NCBI GenBank assembly: GCA_051954935.1 | Contig: JBQCHG010000024.1 | Coordinates: forward strand, 1-64,000 | Direction of reading: 5' to 3' | Source of the DNA: 66-474 sp051954935 | Lineage (GTDB): Bacteria > Pseudomonadota > Gammaproteobacteria > Xanthomonadales > Rhodanobacteraceae | Length of the DNA: 64,000 bases | Part shown: one piece after another, positions 28,078 to 35,891 of the stretch | Numbering within the stretch: position 1 is the stretch's first letter | Layout of the letters: the number at the start of each line of letters is the position of its first letter | Made by a program: the position numbers and the translations under genes | The notes under the pieces: model-generated | Database searches by the model: none | What the model was told of the DNA's origin: nothing | Seen by the model: only the letters and a program-made list of their open reading frames with translations

Positions 28078-28125
28078 TCCGATTTATCCTGTAAGTACAT
28101 GTTTTAATGATGTGTATAAGTCGGA
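28078..28125 (+). terminator. Long-loop AT-rich hairpin after the permease operon
   Basis: TCCGATTTAT (28078-28087) pairs with ATAAGTCGGA (28116-28125), ten pairs with one wobble, around a 28-nt AT-rich loop. It may protect or end the permease transcript; there is no T run after it. Confidence 0.4.
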
Positions 28126-28147
28126 TCTTGTGGACAGCTCGATTCCA

Positions 28148-28177
28148 TTGGCTACCCCGTCCGGCCCGCGCTATGAT
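28148..28177 (+). promoter_or_regulatory. Promoter-like site before the candidate RNA
   Basis: TTGGCT (28148-28153) and TATGAT (28172-28177, 5 of 6 match to TATAAT) are 18 bp apart. The predicted start would be near 28184, at the foot of the nested helices. It points into a gap with no protein-coding gene. Confidence 0.45.
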
Positions 28178-28183
28178 CCTTCT

Positions 28184-28362
28184 TCCGCGGGCTTTTCCAT
28201 TGGCAGTGGACCCCGGATTGTCGCCCGGGTGCGGCAGGCGTAGTCAGCTCCTCCGTCTGCCGTATCCCGGGTGATGTTGTCTTTCTGCCTGCGCGAGCAT
28301 CCATGTTCGCCCGCCTGCATCCGGTAGCTCCCCGTAAGCAACCCTACCGCGGCAATTCGCGG
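28184..28362 (+). ncRNA. Candidate structured RNA with rod-like nested helices
   Basis: In this intergenic stretch I can pair by hand a closing helix GCGGGC/GCCCGC (28187-28192 with 28309-28314), a middle helix GGCAG/CTGCC (28202-28206 with 28285-28289) and a long apical arm. In the arm, 28219-28229 pairs with 28266-28276 (core CCCGGG/CCCGGG) and CGGCAG/CTGCCG pairs at 28232-28237 with 28257-28262. A small hairpin TGC-GCGA-GCA (28290-28299) sits in the 3' side of the open region. Two more hairpins follow (28323-28348, 28347-28362; they share two bases). A rod with a central bubble and small 3' hairpin recalls 6S RNA, but length and sequence do not prove that. No T-tract terminator is seen. 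Confidence 0.35.
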
Positions 28363-28426
28363 CACTACTCCCTACCCGCACTTATCGAAGACGGACCGCG
28401 CCGGGTGGCGAGGCCGCGTCAGGCAA

Positions 28427-28750
28427 CTACGTTTTCGCTGAATAACCCGCGCACCAGCCTTTCGCCGCAACCGCCTTGCCCGGATAAAGCGAGCACGGTC
28501 CGTACGCCTGACCGGCGGCTCCTTGGAAGAAGCGGCAGTTCGCGCAAGCCTGACCCGGTTTATGCGGCGATGGCGCCTTGCTGGCGTCTTCGGTGTAGTG
28601 CAGCGCCTTCGCCGTGGGATCGGCATCGGTCAGGTGCGGCAGGTCCGCCGCGCGCGCTGTGCGCGGCAGCAGCCCGGCCAGCAGCGCACTTCCGGCGATG
28701 CCCCCGAGCAACCCGATGAAGCGGCGGCGGCTTACGACGATGTCTCGCAT
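28427..28750 (-). CDS. hip: High-potential iron-sulfur protein (HiPIP, 107 aa)
   Basis: Periplasmic electron carrier with one [4Fe-4S] cluster. A twin-arginine signal (SRRRFIGLLGG, about residues 7-17; cleavage after ARA) exports the folded protein. Four cluster cysteines are visible: CANC, then YGPC, then KGWC, followed by GYSAKT, a typical HiPIP ending. ATG 28750 is preferred because CGGAG lies six bases before it; a longer in-frame start exists upstream. It is divergent from mtnB. In nonphototrophs such proteins pass electrons to terminal oxidases or other acceptors; the partner is not in the window. Confidence 0.9.
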   Translation of the reverse strand: MRDIVVSRRRFIGLLGGIAGSALLAGLLPRTARAADLPHLTDADPTAKALHYTEDASKAPSPHKPGQACANCRFFQGAAGQAYGPCSLYPGKAVAAKGWCAGYSAKT

Positions 28751-28839
28751 GATTGGCTCCGACATTCGAGGAAAGACTCTTCTATCGTACGCTTGTTTTT
28801 TCGCCATCGCAGAGTGATCACCGTGCTACATTCACGCGC

Positions 28840-29505
28840 ATGAACGATTCTTTCAATGCATCCCGGCTCCGTGCCGCGGGTGTCGATCCCATGCGCCTGG
28901 CCGAATGCGCGCGCGAAATCGCGCAAACCGGAACGCAACTGGCCGCGCTCGGATGGACGCCGGCGACGAGCAGCAATTTTTCGATGAGGCTGGATGTAAA
29001 CCATGCCGCGATCACGATCTCCGGGCGCGACAAGGGCGCGCTGATGCCTGGGGACGTGATGGTGATTGATCTGGACGGGCGACCGGTCGCCACCGATGCG
29101 CGCCCCTCCGCGGAAACGGCGTTGCACACCCAGATCTACAAACGCATGCCGCAATCCGGCGCGGTACTGCACACGCATTCGCGCACACAGACGGTGGCCT
29201 CGCGGCTATTCGCACGAGCCGGCGTGATCGAGCTGGCCGGCTACGAATTGCTGAAGGCCTTCTCGGGCTACGTCACCCACGAGGCTGCCATGCAGTTGCC
29301 GGTATTTCCGAACACCCAGGACATGCCGGAACTGGTGGCGCGGGTGGATGCGCGGCTGGACTCCGGCAAGCCGTTGCACGCCTATCTGATAGACGGCCAC
29401 GGCGTCTACACTTGGGGCCGCGACATGGTCGAGACCCGACGCCATCTCGAGGCGCTGGAATTCATGCTCGCTTGCGAACTGGATCTCAAGAGGTTGGGCG
29501 CATGA
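28840..29505 (+). CDS. mtnB: Methylthioribulose-1-phosphate dehydratase (221 aa)
   Basis: Zinc aldolase-II-fold dehydratase of the methionine salvage pathway. It has LGWTPATSSNFSMRL, the zinc-binding pair HTHSRTQ (about residues 110-116), and the third His in DGHGVYTWG. The size is slightly above the usual 205-215, owing to the N-terminal lead MNDSFNASRL; a later start at MRLAECAREI is possible and no clear Shine-Dalgarno decides. Its stop overlaps the mtnD start (ATGA). The enzyme uses the product of MtnA, which is not in this window. Confidence 0.92.
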   Translation: MNDSFNASRLRAAGVDPMRLAECAREIAQTGTQLAALGWTPATSSNFSMRLDVNHAAITISGRDKGALMPGDVMVIDLDGRPVATDARPSAETALHTQIYKRMPQSGAVLHTHSRTQTVASRLFARAGVIELAGYELLKAFSGYVTHEAAMQLPVFPNTQDMPELVARVDARLDSGKPLHAYLIDGHGVYTWGRDMVETRRHLEALEFMLACELDLKRLGA

Positions 29506-30047
29506 GCCGCTTGCGGATTTTCGAGGAAAGCGAGGGCCAGGCGCCCGCGCAAACTTTCGACGACCACGCCCAGATCGCGCGCGAACTGGGCAAGGTTGGC
29601 GTGCGTTTCGAACGCTGGCAGGCCTCCCAGCCGATCGCGCCGGGTGCCGCCCAGGAAGCCGTGATCGAAGCCTATCGCGGCGACATCGAACGCCTGCAGC
29701 GCGAACATGGTTACAAGGCGGTGGACGTGATCTCGCTCAATGCCGGCCACCCACAGAAGGGCGCGCTCCGCCAGAAATTCCTGAACGAGCACACCCACTC
29801 CGAGGATGAGGTGCGTTTTTTCGTCGCCGGCGAAGGGCTGTTCACGCTGCACATCGAAGATCGTGTCTACGAGGTGTTGTGCTGCCAGGGCGACCTGATA
29901 GGCGTGCCAGACGGCACCCGTCATTGGTTCGACATGGGCCCGAACCCCGGTTTCGTGGCGATCCGGTTGTTCACCAACCCGGAAGGATGGGTGGCGCAGT
30001 TCACCGGGGACGAGATCGCTTCACGATTCCCGCGCCTGGAAAACTGA
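29502..30047 (+). CDS. mtnD: Acireductone dioxygenase (181 aa)
   Basis: Cupin metalloenzyme converting acireductone and oxygen to the 2-oxo acid of methionine plus formate (Fe form). The metal site is seen in FLNEHTHSEDEVRFFV (two His and a Glu) and in DGTRHWFDMG (third His). Length equals the bacterial family. It overlaps mtnB by four bases. Next downstream, a PH-domain gene intervenes before mtnC, which is not the common order. Confidence 0.94.
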   Translation: MSRLRIFEESEGQAPAQTFDDHAQIARELGKVGVRFERWQASQPIAPGAAQEAVIEAYRGDIERLQREHGYKAVDVISLNAGHPQKGALRQKFLNEHTHSEDEVRFFVAGEGLFTLHIEDRVYEVLCCQGDLIGVPDGTRHWFDMGPNPGFVAIRLFTNPEGWVAQFTGDEIASRFPRLEN

Positions 30048-30118
30048 ATTGAAAAGTGCAGCCCCGGATGGCTGCCTTCTGATCTCCGCACTCATGGACG
30101 AGTGCAAAGGAAAAGAGC

Positions 30119-30646
30119 ATGGCGTCCTACATCGAGCAATCGCTCGCACCAGGCGAGAAGATCGTTGCCACCTTCCGGCTGCATTGGCTGGTCTGGATCA
30201 GGATGTGGTTCGTCCTGGCATTGGGCGCGACCATCGCGGTCGGCATTCTCTGGCTGGGCGCCGCCGGTTTCGGGGGTGCGTCCTTTGCCGGCGTATGGTG
30301 GCTCGCGCTGGGGGTAGCAATCGTGGCGATGATCATCGCGCTGTACGAGTGGCTGGGCTTGCGCAGCATCGAACAGGGCGTGACCAATCATCGGGTAATC
30401 CGCAAGACCGGAGTGGTCAGCCGGCAATCCACCGAACTGCGACTGGCCTCGATCGAGACCGTGGACCTCAGGCAATCCTTCTGGGGCCGTATCTTCCGCT
30501 TCGGCAACGTCGAGATCACCGGCCGCGGTGAAACTGCCATGTTCCTGGAACGCCTGAGCGATCCGATCGGGGTGAAGCGCGCGATCGAAACCGCCTATTC
30601 CGGCTATGCCGAAGGCATGCGCGCCGGCGCGGGTGCGCCGGCGTGA
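30119..30646 (+). CDS. Bacterial PH-domain membrane protein inside the mtn operon (175 aa)
   Basis: YdbS-like PH domain with membrane segments. After MASYIEQSLAPGEKIVATFRLHW there are two or three hydrophobic helices (about residues 28-50 and 60-82, WWLALGVAIVAMIIALYEW). A bPH2-type beta domain follows: GVTNHRVIRKTGVVSRQSTE, LASIETVDLRQSFWGRIF, GNVEITGRGETAMFL. Function of these domains is largely unknown. ATG 30119 has AAGGA upstream. Two short hairpins (about 30058-30074, 30088-30105) lie in the 71-bp gap after mtnD. Its last codons overlap the mtnC start, so it is translationally linked to that enzyme. A link to salvage is positional only. Confidence 0.82.
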   Translation: MASYIEQSLAPGEKIVATFRLHWLVWIRMWFVLALGATIAVGILWLGAAGFGGASFAGVWWLALGVAIVAMIIALYEWLGLRSIEQGVTNHRVIRKTGVVSRQSTELRLASIETVDLRQSFWGRIFRFGNVEITGRGETAMFLERLSDPIGVKRAIETAYSGYAEGMRAGAGAPA

Positions 30647-31338
30647 GCGCGGAATCCGGCTTGCGCGCCATTCTCACGGACATCGAGGGCACCACCAGCT
30701 CGATCGTCTTCGTCAAGGATGTGCTGTTCCCCTATTCGCGCGCGCGCCTGCCCGCCTTCGTCGAGGCGCACGCACACGAGCCCAAGGTGCAGCACCGGTT
30801 GCGCGAAGCCGCAGTAGAAGCAGGGCTTCCCGAATCGGATCGCGATGCGATCGTCACTACGCTGTTGGGCTGGATAGACGAGGACCGCAAGGCCACGCCG
30901 CTGAAAGCCTTGCAGGGCATGATCTGGCGCGAGGGCTACGAAACCGGCGCCTACCGCGCACACATGTATCCGGAAGTCGCGGCGAAACTGCGGGAATGGA
31001 AAGCGCGCGGCTTGCGCCTTTACGTGTACTCCTCCGGTTCTGTTGCAGCGCAGAAGCTGTTCTTCGCATACTCCGAAGCCGGCGACCTCACGCCGCTGTT
31101 CGACGGCTATTTCGACACCGAGATCGGGGGCAAGCGCGAAGCGGACTCCTATTCGAGGATCGTCTCGGCCATCAACGCACGACCGGGTGAAGTGCTGTTC
31201 CTCTCAGACATTTCCGCCGAACTGGACGCCGCACGCGCCGCCGGCCTGCGCATCACGCAGCTGTGCCGGCCACCTGAAATGTGCCCGCAGGCGAGTGCGC
31301 ATCCGTGCGTGGCGGATTTTGACGGAATAGCGATCTGA
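30643..31338 (+). CDS. mtnC: Enolase-phosphatase E1 (231 aa)
   Basis: HAD enzyme that enolises and dephosphorylates 2,3-diketo-5-methylthiopentyl-1-phosphate to acireductone, the substrate of MtnD. HAD motif I reads LTDIEGTTSSI (DxExT, typical of MtnC), motif II is YVYSSGS, and motif III with acidic residues is VLFLSDISAELDAA. Start is GTG 30643 overlapping the PH gene stop (GTGA). Its stop shares one base with the start of the next gene (TGATG). Confidence 0.94.
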   Translation: MSAESGLRAILTDIEGTTSSIVFVKDVLFPYSRARLPAFVEAHAHEPKVQHRLREAAVEAGLPESDRDAIVTTLLGWIDEDRKATPLKALQGMIWREGYETGAYRAHMYPEVAAKLREWKARGLRLYVYSSGSVAAQKLFFAYSEAGDLTPLFDGYFDTEIGGKREADSYSRIVSAINARPGEVLFLSDISAELDAARAAGLRITQLCRPPEMCPQASAHPCVADFDGIAI

Positions 31339-32366
31339 TGCGCACGGCACTGGCGCTCGTGCTTGCGTTTGTCCTCGGCGCGGCTGCGGTGTTCGGCTGG
31401 AACGCGTGGCACCCGTCCGCGCGCGTTCCTGCCAATCCCGTGCATTTGGCCGCAACGCCGGCACCCCCGCTTACGGAAGCGGGCATCGCAAGATCCCCTT
31501 CGGCGGAGGCGCCAGCCTCGTTGTTGCCCGATCAGGGCTGGCCCGCTGACGCGCCCACGCCCGAGCAGATCCTCTACGCGCAACCGGACATGCTTGATCG
31601 GGAAATCGCGCAGTTGAAGCCGCGCACGCCCGGGCGCGTGAACCTTTATGCGATCGCCTTCGCTGGCGACGGCAGTGAGGGCGTCTTCCGCAACGAGGCG
31701 GAATATTTCGAAAAGCTCTTCACCCAGCGCTTCCATGAAGCCGGGCATGTGATCGTGCTGGAAAACAACCCGGCGTCCCTGACCACCCGTCCGCTGGCCG
31801 ATTGGAGCAACCTGGAAAGCGCGCTGGACGCGGTCGCGACGAAAATGGACCCGCAGCGGGACATTCTTCTGCTGTATTTCACCACGCATGGCAGTGAGGA
31901 CCACACCCTGCTGGTGGACATGGATCCGTTGCCGCTGGACGAGATCGGCGCGCGCGATCTGCCCGGCATCCTCGGCGAGCACCCGTTCAGGCACAAGGTG
32001 GTGATCGTGAATGCCTGTTATTCGGGCGGTTTCATCCCGCCGCTGCGCGGACCCGGCGCCATGATCATTACCGCCGCGCGCGCGGATCGCTCCTCGTTCG
32101 GCTGCGGTGAGCAAGCGCAGCTCACCTGGTTCGGGCACGCCTTCCTGGTGGACGCCCTGAACCGGACGGACGATTTCGCGCAGGCGTTCAGTCTGGCGCG
32201 CAAGGAAGTGGCACGATGGGAAAAGCGTGACGGCTACCTGCCCTCCGAGCCGCAGATCGATATCGGCACGGGCATACAAGCGCAGTTGGAAGCGTGGGAG
32301 AAACAGAACCCTCCGGGTGCGCCGGTGCAGTTCGCTCCCGCGCCGGCGAGCACCTCAAACCGCTGA
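31338..32366 (+). CDS. Membrane-anchored C13-family (legumain-like) cysteine peptidase (342 aa)
   Basis: The N-terminal helix (ALALVLAFVLGAAAVFGW, about residues 4-21) anchors or exports it. A linker rich in Ala/Pro precedes a caspase-hemoglobinase-fold domain (about residues 100-320). The catalytic pair is in LLLYFTTHGSEDH (His) and VIVNACYSGGF (Cys), the classic HG and ACYSG motifs of peptidase C13. A following strand reads AMIITAARADRSSFGC. Substrate preference cannot be read. It starts within the mtnC stop codon, so it is coexpressed with methionine salvage for no known reason. It converges with hutH, leaving 10 bp. Confidence 0.85.
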   Translation: MRTALALVLAFVLGAAAVFGWNAWHPSARVPANPVHLAATPAPPLTEAGIARSPSAEAPASLLPDQGWPADAPTPEQILYAQPDMLDREIAQLKPRTPGRVNLYAIAFAGDGSEGVFRNEAEYFEKLFTQRFHEAGHVIVLENNPASLTTRPLADWSNLESALDAVATKMDPQRDILLLYFTTHGSEDHTLLVDMDPLPLDEIGARDLPGILGEHPFRHKVVIVNACYSGGFIPPLRGPGAMIITAARADRSSFGCGEQAQLTWFGHAFLVDALNRTDDFAQAFSLARKEVARWEKRDGYLPSEPQIDIGTGIQAQLEAWEKQNPPGAPVQFAPAPASTSNR

Positions 32367-32376
32367 CGGTGCATCG

Positions 32377-34251
32377 CTACAGTGCGCGATCGCGCACCAT
32401 CCGGCATACCAGCGCGACATCGCGATCCAGCGCGCGGTCGCGGTGCATGAACGGAATCACCTCGCGCAGGCGCGCGTGAGCGGCGCGCACCGCCTCGCCC
32501 GCGTGGAATTCCGGTGCTTCCGCCAGCGAGCGCATCAGCTCCTGCACTTCGGCGACAAACTGCGCCTGCTGCGGGTGATCCGAACGGGGTGCGTTCGCGA
32601 TCTTGCCTGCCAACGCCTGCGGGTCGCCGCGCGCGGCCAGCCGGCGCGCCGCGTTCAACATCGCCTGCCGGTAATCCAGCGCCTGCGCGGCAACGTACAG
32701 CTCCAGCGCCAGCACGTCGGAAAGATCATCGGTCATCGCCAGCACATGGCGCGCCTCGTTGGTGCCCATCGAGACGTGATCCTCGGCATTGGCCGAAGTC
32801 GGAATCGAATACACCGAAGCCGGATGCGCGCGCGTGGCCAGATCGTTGACCAACGCCGCGGCCGTGTACTGCACGATCATGCAGCCGGAATCGGTGCCGT
32901 CCTCGTTGCCGGTGAGGAACGCGGGCAGGCCGTCGTTCGTCGCCGGATCCACCAGCTTGTTCAGGCGACGCTCCGAAATCGCAGCCAGCACCGGAATCGC
33001 TGCTTTCACGTAGCTCATCGCCAGGGCAAGCGGCATGCCGTGGAAGTGGCCGGCCGAAATCACCTGGTCCTCCACGTGCGCGCCTTCCGCCTCCGGGAAG
33101 ATCAGCGGATTGTCGGTGACCGCGTTCAATTCGATGTCTATCACGCGGCAGGCCTGCGTCCAGGCGTCGCGCACCGCACCGTGCACCTGCGGCATGCAGC
33201 GCAGGCAATACGCATCCTGCGGCTGGTGCTTCTTGCCGCCCTTGAACGGCAGGAAGCGCGAATAGAACGCCTCGCGCCCGTGCCGCTGGTTGGCCAGCAC
33301 CCAGTCCCAGGAGATGTCGAAACTCAAGCGCCTGCCTTCCGGTTCGTCCCACGCATCCGCCGTCCAGGTGCGGAAGCGCGGAACGAGGTGATAGGGAATG
33401 TCCACCAGCGTCGAACCGCGCAGCAATTCGCGCACGTGCCGCGCAGTTTCGACTTGACCTGGATGCGGGCGCAACGCATGCACTTCCGCCCGCAGTGCGC
33501 CGCTGCGACCAGCGAAGGCATCGAGGGTCATCGCCGCGGCGAGGTCGGCCACACCCAATAGATATTCGAGATTATCCAGCGCGAGCACCGCGCTCGCGAG
33601 CATCTGCGCGGTGCCGTTGTTGAGCGCCAGGCCCTCCTTGTAGGAAAGCGTGACCGGCCGCAAGCCCGCCCGTTGCAGCGCTTCCGCACCGCTGACGCGC
33701 TCGCCCTCGAAGAACGCCTCGCCGCCACCCAGCAGCACGATCGCAAGATGCGACAGCGGCGCAAGATCGCCGCTTGCCCCGACCGATCCCTTCTCCGGCA
33801 CCACCGGCACGATGCCCGCGTTGAGCAGCGCGGCAAGCGCCTGCAAGGTTTCCTCGCGCACGCCGGAATGGCCACGCATCAATGTGTTGATGCGGATCGC
33901 CAGCATCGCGCGCACGACTTCCGGTGCCAAGGGTTCGCCGACGCACACTGCGTGGCTGATGATCAGGTTGTGCTGCAATTCCTCCGGCAAGGTTTCCTCG
34001 CGCGGGTCGGGATTGCCGCCGGGCAGTTCGTCGCGCAAACGGTGCGCGCCGAGCAACTTGTCGGCATTGCTGCCGAAACCGGTGGTGACCCCGTAGATCG
34101 GCTCGCCACAGCGCACCTTGTCGGCAAGGAAATCCGCAGTGGCCTGCACGCGCGCGAGTTGCACCGGATCCAGCGCAACTTGCGCGCCGCCGCGCGCGAT
34201 CGCCACGACCTGCGCGCGGGTGAGCGTGTTGCCGTCGAGAGTAATCGTCAT
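32377..34251 (-). CDS. hutH: Histidine ammonia-lyase with a ~60-residue insertion (624 aa)
   Basis: Non-oxidative deamination of histidine to urocanate by an MIO cofactor made from Ala159-Ser160-Gly161 (SVGASGDLAPLSH). Other family residues are present: Tyr53 (YGVTTGFG), Asn in LNNGTAQM, Tyr348/Arg351 (DAYCLRC), NAVTDNP and Glu490 (NAEDHVSM). The selectivity pair is Ser99-His100, as in histidine lyases rather than the His-Leu of tyrosine lyases. It is longer than the usual ~510 because residues about 283-343 (with WTADAWDEPEGRR and FKGGKKHQ) replace a short loop, with further length before MIO and near the end. No other hut gene is nearby; the ATG overlaps the hisS stop by four bases. Confidence 0.85.
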   Translation of the reverse strand: MTITLDGNTLTRAQVVAIARGGAQVALDPVQLARVQATADFLADKVRCGEPIYGVTTGFGSNADKLLGAHRLRDELPGGNPDPREETLPEELQHNLIISHAVCVGEPLAPEVVRAMLAIRINTLMRGHSGVREETLQALAALLNAGIVPVVPEKGSVGASGDLAPLSHLAIVLLGGGEAFFEGERVSGAEALQRAGLRPVTLSYKEGLALNNGTAQMLASAVLALDNLEYLLGVADLAAAMTLDAFAGRSGALRAEVHALRPHPGQVETARHVRELLRGSTLVDIPYHLVPRFRTWTADAWDEPEGRRLSFDISWDWVLANQRHGREAFYSRFLPFKGGKKHQPQDAYCLRCMPQVHGAVRDAWTQACRVIDIELNAVTDNPLIFPEAEGAHVEDQVISAGHFHGMPLALAMSYVKAAIPVLAAISERRLNKLVDPATNDGLPAFLTGNEDGTDSGCMIVQYTAAALVNDLATRAHPASVYSIPTSANAEDHVSMGTNEARHVLAMTDDLSDVLALELYVAAQALDYRQAMLNAARRLAARGDPQALAGKIANAPRSDHPQQAQFVAEVQELMRSLAEAPEFHAGEAVRAAHARLREVIPFMHRDRALDRDVALVCRMVRDRAL

Positions 34252-35600
34252 TTCAATCTTTCTTGCAAAATGCGGATCAAGTCCAGGCACGCCACTTCGC
34301 TCTGCTCGCCACTGGCGAGGTTTTTCAGAGCCACTACGCCGCGCGCGAGTTCGTCCTCACCCAGTACCAGCGCGTAACGGATGCCGGCGCGGTCGGCGTA
34401 TTTGAATTGCTTGCCGAGCTTACCGCCTTCCAGTACGGCTTCGGTTCGGATGCCGGCTTCACGCAACGCCTGCGCGAGCGCGAGGTACTGCGGAAGTAAT
34501 GCCGCGTCCATCTGCGTGACCAGCACGTCCACCGTGCCGCGCGCATTTTTCAGAAGACCCGCCTCGCGCAACTGCCAGAACAATCGGGTGAGCCCGATCG
34601 AAATGCCGACGCCCGGCAATTTCGATTTCGTGTACTGCCCGGCGAGGTTGTCGTAGCGGCCGCCCGAACAGATCGAACCGATCTCCGGGTGATCGTTCAG
34701 CGTGGTCTCGTAGACGGTGCCAGTGTAGTAATCCAGCCCGCGCGCGATGGAAAAATTCAATGCGAATGCCGATTCCGGCACGCCGAGCATCGCCACTGTG
34801 TCCAGCACTTCGCGCAGTTCCGCCCTGCCCTGTTCGAGCGCTCCGCTGCCCGGGCCCAGCGCTTCCAGCCTTGCGTGCGCATCGGCCAGCGAGGTCGAGC
34901 GTACCTGCACGAAATCCAGGATGCGCTGGGCGGTTTCGGCGGAGAGGCCGAAGGCGTCGCCGGTCAGGACCGAGCGCACGTGGTCCGCGCCGCGCTTGTC
35001 CAGCTTGTCCACTTCGCGCAGCACCAGCGTCTGGCGCTCGCCGTCGGCGATGCCGAGGCTTTCGAAGAATCCGCGCATCAGCTTGCGGTTGTTGATCTGG
35101 ATGGTGAACGCGCCGATGTCCAGCGCTTGGAACACGGCATGAATCACCGCCGGGATTTCGGCGTCGTAGCGAACCGAAAGCGCGTCCTTGCCGATGACGT
35201 CAATGTCGCACTGGTAGAACTCGCGGAAGCGCCCGCGCTGCGCGCGCTCGCCGCGATAGACACGCTGCATCTGGTAACGGCGGAAAGGGAACGCCAGCTC
35301 GTGTTCGTGCTCGGCGACGTAGCGTGCCAGCGGCACGGTGAGGTCGAAGCGCAACGCAAGATCCGGTTTCTCGCCCTGCTCGAGCGCGCCGGTGGACTGC
35401 ACGAAGTAAACCTGCCGCTCGGTTTCGCCTCCGGTCTTGGTCAGCAGCACGTCGGCGAATTCGATGGCCGGGGTCTCGACCGGCACGAATCCGTAGAGCT
35501 CGAAACCGCGCCGGATCGCATCCAGCATGCACTGGAACGCGACCTGTTCACGCGGCAGCAGTTCGAGCACGCCCGGCATGGTGCGCGGCTGGGTCGGCAT
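34248..35600 (-). CDS. hisS: Histidyl-tRNA synthetase (450 aa)
   Basis: Class II aminoacyl-tRNA synthetase charging tRNA-His. Motif 2 is RYQMQRVYRGERAQRGRFRE, the histidine-binding signature is ARGLDYYTGTVYE, motif 3 is GVGISIGLTRLFW, and a C-terminal anticodon-binding domain (about residues 355-450) follows. MPTQPRTMPGVLELLP is a plausible start with GAGGAG upstream. A 10-bp leader hairpin lies 37-66 bp upstream. The stop overlaps the ammonia-lyase start. Confidence 0.95.
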   Translation of the reverse strand: MPTQPRTMPGVLELLPREQVAFQCMLDAIRRGFELYGFVPVETPAIEFADVLLTKTGGETERQVYFVQSTGALEQGEKPDLALRFDLTVPLARYVAEHEHELAFPFRRYQMQRVYRGERAQRGRFREFYQCDIDVIGKDALSVRYDAEIPAVIHAVFQALDIGAFTIQINNRKLMRGFFESLGIADGERQTLVLREVDKLDKRGADHVRSVLTGDAFGLSAETAQRILDFVQVRSTSLADAHARLEALGPGSGALEQGRAELREVLDTVAMLGVPESAFALNFSIARGLDYYTGTVYETTLNDHPEIGSICSGGRYDNLAGQYTKSKLPGVGISIGLTRLFWQLREAGLLKNARGTVDVLVTQMDAALLPQYLALAQALREAGIRTEAVLEGGKLGKQFKYADRAGIRYALVLGEDELARGVVALKNLASGEQSEVACLDLIRILQERLK

Positions 35601-35636
35601 GGGCTCCTCGTTCGCAAATGCAAAGGGCGAAGATTA

Positions 35637-35666
35637 GCAGAGCGGCACCGGACCCCGCCGCTCTGC
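35637..35666. other. Perfect 10-bp inverted repeat between hisS and tRNA-Pro
   Basis: GCAGAGCGGC (35637-35646) pairs exactly with GCCGCTCTGC (35657-35666). It lies in the probable hisS leader on one strand and directly before the tRNA-Pro -35 site on the other. No T-box or his-leader peptide is visible. Confidence 0.45.
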
Positions 35667-35696
35667 TTGCGCAAGACGTCGCGGCGCCGCTAAAAT
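35667..35696 (+). promoter_or_regulatory. Promoter of tRNA-Pro
   Basis: TTGCGC (35667-35672) and TAAAAT (35691-35696) with an 18-bp spacer put the start a few bases before the tRNA 5' end at 35707. Confidence 0.6.
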
Positions 35697-35706
35697 TCGC
35701 GGTTCT

Positions 35707-35783
35707 CGGGGTGTAGCTCAGCCTGGTAGAGCGCTACGTTCGGGACGTAGAAGTCGCAGGTTCAAATCCTGTCTCCCCGACCA
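35707..35783 (+). tRNA. tRNA-Pro (CGG anticodon)
   Basis: A 77-nt cloverleaf with encoded CCA (35781-35783). The anticodon stem is CTACG/CGTAG around TTCGGGA, giving anticodon CGG with G37. The D arm is GCTC...GAGC and the T arm GCAGG-TTCAAAT-CCTGT. The acceptor stem CGGGGTG/CTCCCCG has one U-U mismatch (6:67). Confidence 0.95.
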
Positions 35784-35791
35784 CGTCCACG

Positions 35792-35820
35792 AAAAAAGCC
35801 GGCCACGTGCCGGCTTTTTT
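35792..35820. terminator. Strong terminator after tRNA-Pro, probably bidirectional
   Basis: AAAAAAGCCGGC (35792-35803) pairs with GCCGGCTTTTTT (35809-35820). T runs occur on both strands, so it can also end the minus-strand pilZ operon. Confidence 0.9.
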
Positions 35821-35891
35821 TATTGATCATTTCGGCTACGCAGGGTGGCACGGAGCCGCACTTACGCACTCCCTATTCCCGCCTCCGCCCT

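Noticed and set aside
28184..28362. RNase P RNA, tmRNA or SRP RNA as the identity of the 28.2-kb structure
   Set aside because: None of their conserved sequence blocks is present; the SRP RNA is at 60725-60830.
28171..28365. 64-codon minus-strand frame across the candidate RNA
   Set aside because: No Shine-Dalgarno or recognisable fold, and it is explained by the palindromic nature of the region.
35601..35706. T-box or histidine leader peptide before hisS
   Set aside because: No T-box sequence, specifier loop or run of His codons; only one simple inverted repeat.
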